This document shows, piece by piece, positions 42,729 to 52,525 of a stretch of DNA of 64,000 bases. Source of the DNA: Arthrobacter sp. StoSoilA2 (lineage in GTDB: Bacteria > Actinomycetota > Actinomycetes > Actinomycetales > Micrococcaceae); the NCBI RefSeq assembly GCF_019977195.1, contig NZ_AP024643.1:1922001-1986000 (forward strand), written 5' to 3'. The position numbers and the translations under genes were made by a program. Under the pieces are notes generated by a model. That model had not been told where the DNA came from. It searched no databases and saw nothing but the letters and a program-made list of their open reading frames with translations. How positions within the stretch are numbered: the stretch's first letter is position 1; each line of letters starts with the position of its first letter.

Positions 42729-45254
42729 CTACTCGGTGGACACAACCATTTCGTCCCAGGCCATGCTCGGCCCGATCGCCTCAACCGGCTGGGACAGCGG
42801 CACGCCGGAGCCGTCCCTGCGGCCGTGCTCGTGGGGCAGTGCCCTGGCTACACCGGCAGCCGATGACGCCTTTGCTGGTCCGTGCCCGGCCCACGCAAGG
42901 AGCAGCGTGTCTTCACCCTTGAGGAACCGGTGGACGCGGACGCCGCCGGTGGCCCGGCCCTTCGCGGGATACTCGTCGAAAGCCGTCACCTTCGCGGTTC
43001 CGGGCGCGGTGCCTGGCAGGGCGCCGTTGGTACCGGCAATGGTCACCACGACGGCGGCAGGATCGTCGGCGCGCACGGTGCCGAAGTGAATCACCTCGTC
43101 GCCAGCGGCGAGCTTGATCCCCGCCATACCGCCCGCCGTTCGTCCCTGCGGACGCACGTTGGACGCACTGAACCGCAGCAATTGGGCCTGCTTTGTCACG
43201 AAGACGAGTTCGACGTCGTCCTCCTGCGCGGGTTCCACGGCCAGAACGGTGTCCTTGTCCTTGAGCGAAATGATTTCCCAGTCCTCACGGTTCAGCGGAT
43301 ACTCCGGCTGAACACGCTTCACTACGCCCTGCACGGTACCAACGGCAAGAATGGCATCCAGCGGAACCAACGCAACCAACGTCTCGCCCTTGACCAGAGT
43401 GATGAAGTCCTTGGCCGGCACTCCACCGGCCAGGTTTGGAAGGCCGCCGACAGGGGGCAAGGCGGGCATATCCATGACCTGCAGGCGCAACATCCGGCCC
43501 AGGGAAGTGACGGCGCCGATCTCACCACGGGCCGTGGTCTTCACCACTGAACGGAAGACGTCGTGCTTCGCCCGCGGACCAGCCTCGGCCAGCGGTTCCT
43601 GGTTGGTTGTCCGTGCGATCTGTCCCGACACGCTGAGGAGGGCCCAGCAGGGGTCGTCCGGGATTTCCAACGGAAGGGCCGCGGCCTTGCCCTTGGGTCC
43701 AGGTACCGCAGCGGCAAGGGCTGCGGCGACAGTGGGGGAGACTGCCTCGGACTCCAGGAGCACGGTGCGCCGGGGAGTACCGTACTTCGTGGCGATTTCG
43801 GCCAGCTCACCCGAAACGAGGTCGCGGAGCAGCTCGTCGGAGCCAAGGATGGCCTCCAGGGCTTCGATCTCGCGGCGCAGCTCGTCCTGCTCCTTCTCCA
43901 ATTCAAGGCGGGAGTACTTGGTCAGCTGCCGCAGGCGCAGTTCCAGGATGTAGTTGGCCTGGATTTCGGTGAGGTCATAGATGGACATCAGCCGCTCACG
44001 GGCTGCGGAAGCTTCATCAGAGGAACGAATGATCTGGATGACTTCGTCGATATCGACGATCGCGATCAGCAGGCCTTCCACCAGGTGCAGGCGGTCCTTC
44101 TTCTTGCCCAGCCGGAAAGCCGTCCGACGTCGAACCACATTGAGACGGTGGTCCACGTAAACCTGCAGGAGCTGCAGCAGGCCAAGAGTCTGCGGCTGGC
44201 CGTCAACCAAGGTGACATTGTTGATGCCGAACGAATCTTCCATGGGCGAATAGCGGTACAGCTGCTGAAGGACGGCGTTGGGGTTGAAGCCGTTCTTCAG
44301 CTCAATGACCAGACGCAGGCCATGGTTGCGGTCCGTGAGGTCCACGACGTCGCTGATGCCGGTCAACTTCTTGGCGTTGACGGCGTCCTTGATCTTTTCG
44401 ATGACCTTTTCCGGGCCAACCATGTAAGGCAGCTCGGTCACCACCAGGCCGGTCCGGCGGGCAGACAGCTGCTCCACTTCCACCTTGGCGCGCGTCTTGA
44501 AGGAACCGCGGCCCGTGGCATAGGCATCGCGGATGCCGTCCAGGCCCACGATGCGGCCACCCGTGGGAAGGTCCGGGCCCGGGACGTACTTCATGATGTC
44601 ATCCAGAGTGGCGTCCGGATTCGCGATCAGATGGCGTGCGGCGGCAATGACCTCAACGAGGTTGTGCGGAGCCATGTTCGTTGCCATGCCGACTGCAATG
44701 CCCGTAGTGCCGTTGACCAACAGGTTGGGAAACGCTGCAGGAAGGACGTCAGGCTGGGTCAACTGGTTGTCGTAGTTGGGGACGAAATCCACAACGTCTT
44801 CGTCGAGGTGGTCCGTCATGGTCAGCGCAGCCGCTGCCAGGCGCGCCTCGGTGTAACGCGGGGCGGCAGGACCGTCGTCGAGCGATCCAAAGTTGCCGTG
44901 GCCATCGATCAACGGCAGGCGCAGGGAAAAGTCCTGGGCCATGCGGACCATGGCGTCATAGATCGCGGCATCGCCATGCGGATGGAGTTTTCCCATGACT
45001 TCGCCCACGACGCGCGCACTCTTGACGTGGCCCCGGTCCGGGCGCAAGCCCATGTCCGCCATCATGTAGAGGATGCGGCGCTGAACCGGTTTGAGGCCAT
45101 CACGTGCGTCAGGAAGGGCTCGCGAATAGATCACCGAGTAGGCGTACTCCAGGAAGGAGCCCTCCATCTCGGAAGTGACGTCGATGTCGACGATGTTCTC
45201 GGTGAAATCGCCGAGAGGCTCGCCTTTGCGTGCGGGAGTTTGGCTGCGGGCCAT
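42729..45254 (-). CDS. parC: Type IIA DNA topoisomerase subunit A (topoisomerase IV, ParC-type)
   Basis: The DNA-cleaving subunit that pairs with the ParE-type protein 12 kb away. 841 residues: winged-helix with the quinolone-region HPHGDAAIYDAMVRM, the catalytic tyrosine in APRYTEARL (Tyr134), the tower and coiled coil, and a C-terminal domain of beta-pinwheel type that binds DNA. A GyrA-type box of the classic QRRGGKG form is not seen; only GRTAGGMAG and GRATGGVR-like repeats are present, which supports ParC rather than GyrA. Confidence 0.92.
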   Translation of the reverse strand: MARSQTPARKGEPLGDFTENIVDIDVTSEMEGSFLEYAYSVIYSRALPDARDGLKPVQRRILYMMADMGLRPDRGHVKSARVVGEVMGKLHPHGDAAIYDAMVRMAQDFSLRLPLIDGHGNFGSLDDGPAAPRYTEARLAAAALTMTDHLDEDVVDFVPNYDNQLTQPDVLPAAFPNLLVNGTTGIAVGMATNMAPHNLVEVIAAARHLIANPDATLDDIMKYVPGPDLPTGGRIVGLDGIRDAYATGRGSFKTRAKVEVEQLSARRTGLVVTELPYMVGPEKVIEKIKDAVNAKKLTGISDVVDLTDRNHGLRLVIELKNGFNPNAVLQQLYRYSPMEDSFGINNVTLVDGQPQTLGLLQLLQVYVDHRLNVVRRRTAFRLGKKKDRLHLVEGLLIAIVDIDEVIQIIRSSDEASAARERLMSIYDLTEIQANYILELRLRQLTKYSRLELEKEQDELRREIEALEAILGSDELLRDLVSGELAEIATKYGTPRRTVLLESEAVSPTVAAALAAAVPGPKGKAAALPLEIPDDPCWALLSVSGQIARTTNQEPLAEAGPRAKHDVFRSVVKTTARGEIGAVTSLGRMLRLQVMDMPALPPVGGLPNLAGGVPAKDFITLVKGETLVALVPLDAILAVGTVQGVVKRVQPEYPLNREDWEIISLKDKDTVLAVEPAQEDDVELVFVTKQAQLLRFSASNVRPQGRTAGGMAGIKLAAGDEVIHFGTVRADDPAAVVVTIAGTNGALPGTAPGTAKVTAFDEYPAKGRATGGVRVHRFLKGEDTLLLAWAGHGPAKASSAAGVARALPHEHGRRDGSGVPLSQPVEAIGPSMAWDEMVVSTE

Positions 45255-45296
45255 GGGGTCGGTGGATCCTTAAAGATGTACTGCGGATGTTTTAGC

Positions 45297-45309
45297 TAGG
45301 CTAAGCCTA
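45297..45309 (+). promoter_or_regulatory. Leaderless -10 element for the Pat-like gene
   Basis: TAGGCT (45297-45302) lies six bases before the ATG at 45309; the 54-bp gap to parC has no other clear promoter and no Shine-Dalgarno sequence. Confidence 0.5.
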
Positions 45310-47996
45310 TGGTGGATCAGCCCGGCGTCGGCATTTATCCGGAATATTGGGAGGCCGATGTCGTCCTGCGTGACGGCGGGACAGCCCATCTCCGCCCCAT
45401 CCGCCCCCAGGACGCAGATGCCCTGCAGGCCTTCCACGCCGGTCAATCCCAGGCTTCCATCTACATGCGGTTTTTCTCCTTCAAGCCCAAACTGTCCGGA
45501 AAAGAAGTGCGGCGCTTCACTGAAGTCGACCATGTGAACCGGGTGGCGTTCGTCATCACGATCGGTGGCGAAATCATGGGAGTGGGCCGCTACGACCGGC
45601 TGGAGGACCCCGACGAAGCCGAGGTGGCCTTCAACATTTCAGACGCCCATCAAGGCCGCGGCATTGGCTCAATCCTCCTGGAGCATCTAGCCGCAGCCGC
45701 CCGCGAGAACGGTATTCGTCGGTTCATCGCCGAGGTCCTGCCCGAAAACCGCAAGATGCTCATGGTGTTCGCCGATGCCGGCTATGACCTCAAGCGCGGG
45801 TTTGACGACGGCGTTGTGAGCGTCGAGTTCAATATCGACCCCACCGAAAAATCGCGGGCGGTGATGGAGTCCCGCGAACACCGTGCAGAGGCCCGCAGCG
45901 TGCGCGACCTGCTGGCGCCGTCGTCGGTGGCGGTGATCGGTGCCAGCCGCAAATGGGGGACAGTAGGCTACCAACTCCTGGAACACATTATTGAGGGTGG
46001 CTTTGAAGGCCCGGTCTATGCGGTGAACCCGGAGGCCTTCGAGCTCGCTGGCATGATCTCCTTTGCCCGCTTATCGGAAATCCCCGGGCCCGTTCAACTG
46101 GCGATCATCGCAGTGCCTTACGAGGAAGTGCCCAAAGTAGTGGACGACTGCGCAGCAGCAGGCGTCAAGGGCATCGTGGTGGCAACCGCCGGATTTGCCG
46201 ACGACGGCGAAAGGGGCCTCGCGCGCCAGCACGAATTGGTGCGGCGCGCCCGGGCCAATGGCATGCGGGTTATCGGGCCGGAGTCACTGGGAATACTGAA
46301 CACCCATCCAGCCGTATCCCTCAACGCCTCCATGGCGCCGAGCATGCCGCCCCGAGGAGGCCTGGGCCTTTTCAGCCAGTCAGCGGCCGTGGGCGTGGCC
46401 GTCTACGCCGCGGCCAGGCGGCGCCGGTTGGGCCTGTCCACATTTCTCTCCGCCGGGAACCGCGCAGATGTCTCGGGCAACGACGCCATGCAGTACTGGG
46501 AGGACGACGCCGATACTTCCGCCGTAGGGCTCTACCTGGAGTCAATCGGGAATCCCCGTAAATTCTCCCGGCTTGCCCGCAGGTTGTCCCGGAGCAAACC
46601 GGTGATCGTCGCCAAATCCGACGTCACGGGCCTCCGCCTTCCGCCCGGACATGAAGTCCGGACCACCCAAGCACCCGCCGCAGCAGTGGACGCAATGATG
46701 AGGCAGGCAGGGGTCATCAGGGTGGGAACCATTGAGCAATTGATGGACATCGCCCAGATCGTCTCCTCCCAGGCATTGCCCGCAGGCCCCGGCCTGGCTG
46801 TCTACTCCAATTCAGTTGCCTTGGCGAAAGTCGTCGCTGACAGTGCCGGGCCCCTTGGGCTGGATGTCAACCGGTTGGTAACGGACGTCGACCTCGACGC
46901 CGGCATGTCAATCGCCCTTCCAGCGCTACGGGCAAGCCTGCAGGCAAGCCTCGCGGACGAATCCGTCAACGCCATCGTGGCCGCACTCCTGCCTGCACGC
47001 GGACTCACGGTAGAAGCGCTCGCCGGTGTCCTGGCCGAGTGTGCGGCGGAGGCCGGCAAGCCCGTGGTAGCTGTATTCACAGGCATTCTGGACCCCTCCA
47101 TCCCCGTGGAAGGAATGGTAGGCGGCTCCGATGGTCCGTTACTGCCCTGCTATTCCAATGCAGGTGCCGCAGTCAGTGCCCTGGCCGCGATCGTCCGCTA
47201 CGCCCAATGGCTGGATCGCGACCAAGGTCTTTTCGTCGAGCCCGGTGGCTGCGACGTCGAAGGGACCAAGGCAACACTGGCCAGGATGCTGACCGGCGTG
47301 ACGGGCGAGAAACTCCGCAAGCTCGACGCCGGTGCTGCCGCGGAACTACTCGCCGGCTACGGTATCGCCGTGGTGCCGACAATCGGCTTCGGGACGCCGG
47401 AGGAAGCTGTTGAAGCAGCCGAACGCGTGGGCTGGCCAGTGGTTCTGAAGACCACTGACCCCACCCTGAGGCACCGCCTGGACCTGGGCGGCGTCCGGCT
47501 GGACATCCAGGATGCAGAGTCCTTGCTGCAGAACATCGCGCAAATGAACCGGGCACTGGAACCCTACGGTTCCCCGTCCCTCGAAGTCCAGGCAATGGCC
47601 CCGGTAGGCCAAGCGTGCACCTTCCGCGCAATGGAGGACCCCTTGCTGGGTCCAGTGGTTTCTTTCGGCTTGGCAGGGGACGCAGTGAATCTGCTGGACG
47701 ATTGGGCACACCGGGTACCCCCGTTGTCCGCGGCAGACCTGCACGACCTCATCCGCTCACCGCGGGCTTCGAGGAAACTGTTCGGCTATCAGGGGCTCCC
47801 CGCCGTGGATGTTCCTGCTCTTGAGGACATCGCCGCCAGGCTGGCCAAACTCAAGGATGACCACCCCGGAATTGCCCTGGTGGAGTTCAACCCTGTGCTC
47901 GGAGGCCCTGAAGGTGCAACGATTCTGGGTGCCGATGTGTGGATCGGCAACGCGGCCAGGCGCACCGACAGCGCTCGCAGGGCAATGCGCGGCTAG
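45309..47996 (+). CDS. GNAT / NDP-forming acyl-CoA synthetase fusion (Pat-like protein acyltransferase)
   Basis: An 895-residue protein: an N-terminal GNAT domain (about 1-185, with DAHQGRGIGSILLEHL), a CoA-binding Rossmann domain (SVAVIGASRKWGTVGYQLLEH), succinyl-CoA-synthetase-like domains, and a C-terminal ATP-grasp (GYGIAVVPTIGF to LVEFNPVLG). Proteins of this family (Pat, PatZ) acetylate lysines of metabolic enzymes such as acetyl-CoA synthetase; the synthetase part is often inactive and regulatory. In many proteins the GNAT domain is C-terminal, whereas here it comes first, an order also known in actinobacteria. Confidence 0.9.
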   Translation: MVDQPGVGIYPEYWEADVVLRDGGTAHLRPIRPQDADALQAFHAGQSQASIYMRFFSFKPKLSGKEVRRFTEVDHVNRVAFVITIGGEIMGVGRYDRLEDPDEAEVAFNISDAHQGRGIGSILLEHLAAAARENGIRRFIAEVLPENRKMLMVFADAGYDLKRGFDDGVVSVEFNIDPTEKSRAVMESREHRAEARSVRDLLAPSSVAVIGASRKWGTVGYQLLEHIIEGGFEGPVYAVNPEAFELAGMISFARLSEIPGPVQLAIIAVPYEEVPKVVDDCAAAGVKGIVVATAGFADDGERGLARQHELVRRARANGMRVIGPESLGILNTHPAVSLNASMAPSMPPRGGLGLFSQSAAVGVAVYAAARRRRLGLSTFLSAGNRADVSGNDAMQYWEDDADTSAVGLYLESIGNPRKFSRLARRLSRSKPVIVAKSDVTGLRLPPGHEVRTTQAPAAAVDAMMRQAGVIRVGTIEQLMDIAQIVSSQALPAGPGLAVYSNSVALAKVVADSAGPLGLDVNRLVTDVDLDAGMSIALPALRASLQASLADESVNAIVAALLPARGLTVEALAGVLAECAAEAGKPVVAVFTGILDPSIPVEGMVGGSDGPLLPCYSNAGAAVSALAAIVRYAQWLDRDQGLFVEPGGCDVEGTKATLARMLTGVTGEKLRKLDAGAAAELLAGYGIAVVPTIGFGTPEEAVEAAERVGWPVVLKTTDPTLRHRLDLGGVRLDIQDAESLLQNIAQMNRALEPYGSPSLEVQAMAPVGQACTFRAMEDPLLGPVVSFGLAGDAVNLLDDWAHRVPPLSAADLHDLIRSPRASRKLFGYQGLPAVDVPALEDIAARLAKLKDDHPGIALVEFNPVLGGPEGATILGADVWIGNAARRTDSARRAMRG

Positions 47997-48077
47997 GCGC
48001 TTCCTGCACGCCGGCGACAGGCCCAGTGGCCGGGCACGCAGTTAGGAAGTCCCCAGTGGATCTGTGAAAATGGGGGA

Positions 48078-48803
48078 ATGAGCACCCAGTCTCCGACGCC
48101 TCAGTCCCGTCCGTCCAACGCCGGGCACCACAGCGCCCATAACCACAGCTTGCAGGGACAGAGCCTGGACCAGGCGCTGCAACAGGCTGGTTTCTATCCC
48201 CGGCTGGTGGCCGACGTCGTGGATGACGCCTTGGATGGCCGCGACTGCCTGTCACACCTGGTGCACCTTGAGACGCACTTCGATCGCGCCGAGGTTCGCC
48301 GCCACATCACAGTGCTGGTGCTCACCGAAGACATGCTGGTGATCACCCACGTTGACGATCAGCAACTGGATGAAGCCGGGGAGCAGATCGTCGCGCAGAT
48401 TTCCACGGAGTCCGTACCCGTGGCACAGATCCGTTCCGTGGTCCTCAGCTACATGTATTCGCAGCCGCAGGACTACAAGCCGTCGGATCCCGTTCGGGAA
48501 ATGACGGTGTCCATTGCCTGGTCCGGCGGGCAGCGCCTGGACATGGGCCCGGCAAGCTGCGGTGATCCACAGTGCGAAGCGGACCACGGCTACAGCGGAA
48601 CCATTGCCCAGGAGGACATCGTCCTGCGCATCAGTGCCGAAGCGGACGGCCTCCAAGCGGTCCAGGATGCCAAGGTCTTCGCACGCGCCCTTCGTGCCGT
48701 GAACACGGCAAATCCCACACCCGTCCCACACACCGGCATCCCCGCGCCGCGGCCACGTTCGGGGGTCTTCAGCAACCGCTTGAGCCGCGGACACCAGCGT
48801 TGA
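48078..48803 (+). CDS. DUF5998 family protein
   Basis: A 241-residue soluble protein of unknown function; the SLDQALQQAGFYPRLVADVVDDALDGRD opening is typical of DUF5998, and a CGDPQCEADHGY segment in the second half has two cysteines. A weak GAAAAT lies six bases before the ATG, and GGGGGA is close. It is followed after 2 bp by the phosphodiesterase gene, so the two are probably cotranscribed. Confidence 0.85.
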   Translation: MSTQSPTPQSRPSNAGHHSAHNHSLQGQSLDQALQQAGFYPRLVADVVDDALDGRDCLSHLVHLETHFDRAEVRRHITVLVLTEDMLVITHVDDQQLDEAGEQIVAQISTESVPVAQIRSVVLSYMYSQPQDYKPSDPVREMTVSIAWSGGQRLDMGPASCGDPQCEADHGYSGTIAQEDIVLRISAEADGLQAVQDAKVFARALRAVNTANPTPVPHTGIPAPRPRSGVFSNRLSRGHQR

Positions 48804-48805
48804 GG

Positions 48806-50029
48806 GTGACTGCACAGGAGCACACGCAGCCAACGTCCGGTACGGCCCCGGCCCTGGACCTCCCTTCGCCCCCGCTCTTTGGGAGCAGATCGATCGCCGA
48901 AGTCTTCACCAGTGCGGCCGCGAGCATGGGCATCCCCGGATTTGCCAACCAGCTTCACCTGCCTGCCGCGCAGCGTGTCTGTGTGGTCCTCGCCGATGGG
49001 CTGGGCCGCAGCCTGCTCAAACAAAAGGCCTCGCACACGCCGTTCCTGCGGTCCATCCTGTCCAGCGGACAGGGCAGCGTCCCCAACTGGATTGATTCCG
49101 CTTTTCCCAGCACCACAGCGGCTTCCCTCGCCAGCCTGGGCACGGGGCTGCCTGCCGGGCAGCACGGCATGGTGGGCTATGACGTCCTGGATCCTTCCCA
49201 GGACAAAGTAGTGAACCTGCTTGGCAACTGGGACGCCCACGTGGACCCTGCGCTTTGGCAGCCGCACGCTACCGTGTTCGAACGCATTGGTGCCGAAGCC
49301 GACGTCGTTACCGTGAGCCTCCCGCAGTTCGGCAATTCCCCCATGACCCAAGCAGCCCTCCGGGGCAGCCGTTTCGTGGGCGGCACAAGCCTGCATGCGC
49401 GCACAGCCGCCGCAGCAGAGGCAATGTCCGGCGGCGGCCCATCCCTGATGTACTTCTACGTCAACGAGTTGGACAAAGCCGGTCACCGCTACGGCTGCCA
49501 GTCCGACCGCTGGGAACACCAACTTGAAGAGCTCGACTCCACCGTCAAGAGGCTGTCCGCGACGCTGCCCCCGGGAACCACTATCGTGCTGACCGGGGAT
49601 CACGGAATGCTGGACGTGCCCGAGTCCCAGCGCATTGACTTCTCAGCTGATGCCTCACTCGTCGCCGGGGTCCGCCACACTGCAGGCGAGCCCCGCATGG
49701 TGCATCTTTACCTTGAGCCCGGCCTTCCTGAAACCCAGCGCGAGCTACTGATCTCTGCCTGGCGGGCAAGGTTTGGCGAACGCATCTGGGCTTTCACCCG
49801 TGAGCAGGCGATAGGCGCCGGGTTGTTCGGTGACGTCCAGCCGGAGGTGGCGCCGCGCATCGGCGATGTCATGATCGCCGCCCGGGATACCCTTGCCCTT
49901 TACGACACCCGCAGGGTCCGTCCGGCATCGTTGGAAGTAGTCGGCCAACATGGGTCCTTGACGAAGGCGGAGCGCGAAGTGCCATTCCTTTACTTCCCGG
50001 CGGCCGGCAAAAAGGGCAAACGTGGCTGA
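48806..50029 (+). CDS. Alkaline phosphatase/nucleotide pyrophosphatase superfamily phosphodiesterase
   Basis: A 407-residue hydrolase of the nucleotide pyrophosphatase type. Metal-binding and catalytic parts are visible: VVLADGLGRS (first aspartate), the nucleophile region FPSTTAASLASLGTG, NELDKAGHRYG and TGDHGMLDVP. No signal peptide is seen, so it appears cytosolic. I take the GTG at 48806, two bases after the DUF5998 stop; a frame running back to 48572 overlaps that gene. The thymidine kinase gene starts inside its last codons. Substrate unknown. Confidence 0.85.
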   Translation: MTAQEHTQPTSGTAPALDLPSPPLFGSRSIAEVFTSAAASMGIPGFANQLHLPAAQRVCVVLADGLGRSLLKQKASHTPFLRSILSSGQGSVPNWIDSAFPSTTAASLASLGTGLPAGQHGMVGYDVLDPSQDKVVNLLGNWDAHVDPALWQPHATVFERIGAEADVVTVSLPQFGNSPMTQAALRGSRFVGGTSLHARTAAAAEAMSGGGPSLMYFYVNELDKAGHRYGCQSDRWEHQLEELDSTVKRLSATLPPGTTIVLTGDHGMLDVPESQRIDFSADASLVAGVRHTAGEPRMVHLYLEPGLPETQRELLISAWRARFGERIWAFTREQAIGAGLFGDVQPEVAPRIGDVMIAARDTLALYDTRRVRPASLEVVGQHGSLTKAEREVPFLYFPAAGKKGKRG

Positions 50030-50786
50030 ACTCGTCTTCTTCTCGGGCACCATGGACTGCGGTAAGTCCACCTTGGCTTTGCAAATGGACTACAACCACC
50101 GCGCGCGGGGCAGGGGCGGGGTACGTTTCAGCTGCAACGACCGCGCAGGTGATTCGACGATTTCCAGCAGGTTGGGCCTCCGGACAGACGCCGTTGAAGT
50201 CCGTGCGGACACGGACTTCTGGGACGAAGTGGTTGTACGCCGGACCAGTGGGCTCCGTGTGGACTATCTGATCTGCGATGAAGCCCAGTTCTATTCCGCT
50301 GCCCAGGTGGAGCAACTGGCACGCCTGGTGGATGAGATGGAGGTGGACGTCTTCGCGTTCGGGATCACCTCGGACTTTCGAACCACCCTGTTTCCCGGCT
50401 CCCAACGTCTGATCGAACTCGCTGACAAAGTACAGGTGCTACAGGTCGAGGCATTGTGCTGGTGCGGGCGCCGGGCAACTCAAAATGCCCGAACCGTGGA
50501 CGGCATCATGGTGGTGGAAGGGGACCAGGTCATGGTTGGCGATGTCGCTCCCCAGACCGCCGGCGACGCCCAGGCCATGAGCAATGAAGTTCGGACAGGG
50601 GAAGCTGCCGGCCATGAACCGGTGGTTGGCTATGAGACGTTGTGCCGACGCCATTACATGCGCCGCGTGACAGCCCACGGGGCCAACCTGATGGCCGGCG
50701 GAGACCAAACCCTGCCGTTCGACGTCGATGCCTGCCTGTGGCCCGGAGCGGGGTCCGGCACTGGCTCCGGCCTGAAGCCAAGCTAG
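50022..50786 (+). CDS. tdk: Thymidine kinase
   Basis: Phosphorylates thymidine for salvage. 254 residues with the P-loop SGTMDCGKST (8-17), the DEAQF motif (Asp86) and the zinc cysteines WCGR and LCRRH further on. The last 40 residues form a Gly/Ser-rich extension beyond the usual about 200. GTG start overlapping the previous gene by eight bases, with AAGGGC upstream; translational coupling is likely. Confidence 0.92.
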   Translation: MAELVFFSGTMDCGKSTLALQMDYNHRARGRGGVRFSCNDRAGDSTISSRLGLRTDAVEVRADTDFWDEVVVRRTSGLRVDYLICDEAQFYSAAQVEQLARLVDEMEVDVFAFGITSDFRTTLFPGSQRLIELADKVQVLQVEALCWCGRRATQNARTVDGIMVVEGDQVMVGDVAPQTAGDAQAMSNEVRTGEAAGHEPVVGYETLCRRHYMRRVTAHGANLMAGGDQTLPFDVDACLWPGAGSGTGSGLKPS

Positions 50787-50790
50787 GTGA

Positions 50791-50847
50791 TGGTCGCCGC
50801 GCTGGATGCTGGTCGCCGCGCTGGGCGCTAGTCGCCGCGGGCGCCGA
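50791..50847. repeat. Three 19-bp tandem repeats across the tdk-sepH junction
   Basis: The units at 50791-50809 and 50810-50828 share TGGTCGCCGCGCTGG and differ at three bases; a third, more diverged unit (50829-50847) contains the end of sepH. The sepH stop codon (50828-50830) lies across the second and third units. Confidence 0.55.
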
Positions 50848-52219
50848 AGACGATCTCGTCCCAACTGGGGATGCTTGACCGTTTTGGACGTGAGGGCTGG
50901 CGCTCTACGGGTGCCTCAGCATCCTTGTGGGTGTTATGGTCCCCGGCCTCAACGCTTGCCTTGTCCTGCGCGGCTGGCTCTGTACGCGAGACAGCACGAT
51001 CGGACTGTGTTTGCGGGGTCGTGGCGCCGCCAAGCAGTTCGTCCAACCCTGCCCGTTGCGTTTGGTTGGCCCCGGAATCAATTCGATCCGCATCCTTGGG
51101 ATCATGAGCGCCGGCCACCCCCGGCTTGCGGTCGCTTAAGGACGTCACGGGCCTCAGTGGGCTGGCGACAACGGTTATTTCCCGCGTCTCCGTGCTGACG
51201 CCATCGTGGAGCTTCAGTGAGTCGTCGTCGTTTGAGTCATGGTTCCGGGGCGCGAGGCTAAGCCGGGACAGCATGGACGGGCGTCCGTCCTTCCGCGCAG
51301 GCTCGGCCACGGGAGAAGCTTCCGGTTCCGGTTGATCTGCGGCGGGTTCCTCGGCCGGGTGTTGATCTTCACCGGCTGAACGCGGGTGGGCTGCAGGAAC
51401 GTTGCTGAGCAGGACGGCCAGGGCGTCATCGCCGTCCTCGTCCACGCCCAGGCGCTGCCCGCGGCGTGAGCGGAGCATTTCCAGGAGGCTGTCGGACTCT
51501 TTCGCAGACGCGCGTGCCGCGGTTTCGGCGTCCGTCTCAAAGTCGAAAGGACGATCCGAGACGGCGGCAAGCCGGCGCGTAGGAACGGGCCCGTCCAGTG
51601 GCTCCAGTTCGCTGAGCTGCTGGGCCCAGCGGTTGGCGTTCTGCAGGGATTTCCGCTGCGGACTGAACGTCCACATCGCGGGCGGCTCCTCGCCGATGCT
51701 GCCGTGCGTACCGGGGACCGCCTCAAAGCGCGCGACGACGGTCCAGGAACCATCCGAACGGCGCCACGAGTCCCATTCAACCGTTGAAGAATCGATGCCG
51801 TGCGCGGACAGGCGGTGGGCTACCATTTCGCCGAGTGTCGCTGGATTGTCGCCAAAGGCGGAACGATAGATGTCCTGGCCCGGGGCCGGGGAAGCTACTT
51901 CAATGTTCCTGGCCTGCTGCGCAACGTACTCACGCTCGGCCAGGACGGGGCCCTCGTAACGTTGCACGTTGGCAAGGGGCAGCCCGGACAACTCCGCTAC
52001 CTCGGCCGCCGTCGCTCCACTGCGGATTCTGGACTGAATATCCCTGGGGGACATGGCAATCGGGGTGTTTGACGCCCGCGCAGCAACCTGGGCGGGGGTC
52101 CTGCTCGTCGCGGCACGAAGTGCCTCGTCGATCGGAAGCTGGAACATCGCACCGCCGGGTCCGCTCAGGAGCAGATGCCCGCCGTCGTCGTGGACGCCTA
52201 CCAGCCGTAGATCCTGCAT
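50828..52219 (-). CDS. sepH: Cell-division protein SepH (DUF3071)
   Basis: An actinobacterial FtsZ-binding division protein. 463 residues: the N-terminal DUF3071 domain (about 1-180) begins MQDLRLVGVHDDGGHLLL and contains a helix-turn-helix (SGATAAEVAELSGLPLANVQRYE) and SPQRKSLQNANRWAQQLS; the remaining 280 residues are disordered and charged, ending KRSSIPSWDEIVFG, the conserved C-terminal tail. The ATG at 52219 has GGAGGG upstream; an extension to 52234 is possible. Confidence 0.92.
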   Translation of the reverse strand: MQDLRLVGVHDDGGHLLLSGPGGAMFQLPIDEALRAATSRTPAQVAARASNTPIAMSPRDIQSRIRSGATAAEVAELSGLPLANVQRYEGPVLAEREYVAQQARNIEVASPAPGQDIYRSAFGDNPATLGEMVAHRLSAHGIDSSTVEWDSWRRSDGSWTVVARFEAVPGTHGSIGEEPPAMWTFSPQRKSLQNANRWAQQLSELEPLDGPVPTRRLAAVSDRPFDFETDAETAARASAKESDSLLEMLRSRRGQRLGVDEDGDDALAVLLSNVPAAHPRSAGEDQHPAEEPAADQPEPEASPVAEPARKDGRPSMLSRLSLAPRNHDSNDDDSLKLHDGVSTETREITVVASPLRPVTSLSDRKPGVAGAHDPKDADRIDSGANQTQRAGLDELLGGATTPQTQSDRAVSRTEPAAQDKASVEAGDHNTHKDAEAPVERQPSRPKRSSIPSWDEIVFGARGD

Positions 52220-52525
52220 AACACCCTCCACCACATGGCATAACTGACATTCGAAACTCTGCCACCCCCATTGCCCTTTTCCTACTAGGACAAAGGGCGT
52301 GCCGTGATATTCCGGCGAAAATGGCAGATTACCGGCCGGTTCCGTCCCTGCAATCCGAGCTCAAATTGCTGCCTCTGGACAATTGCTGGACAGGGGAGGA
52401 CAATCTGGCCGATATCGGGCACAAATCCGGGGCGTCCGGCGTTACACCCTTAGACCGGCGGCGGGCAGGAAATCCGCCAGGCCGGAATCCTACCCGGAGC
52501 AAGTACGACAGGACGAAGAAGGACC
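52220..52525. other. Intergenic region between divergent sepH and the DUF4193 gene
   Basis: 306 bp without a convincing gene. A C/T-rich stretch at about 52260-52290 and a repeated ATTGCTG element (52367, 52383) are visible. It must carry both promoters; I could not assign boxes with confidence. Confidence 0.55.

Noticed and set aside
43563..45299. A 578-codon plus-strand frame opposite parC
   Set aside because: Antisense shadow of parC; no motif and no translation signal.
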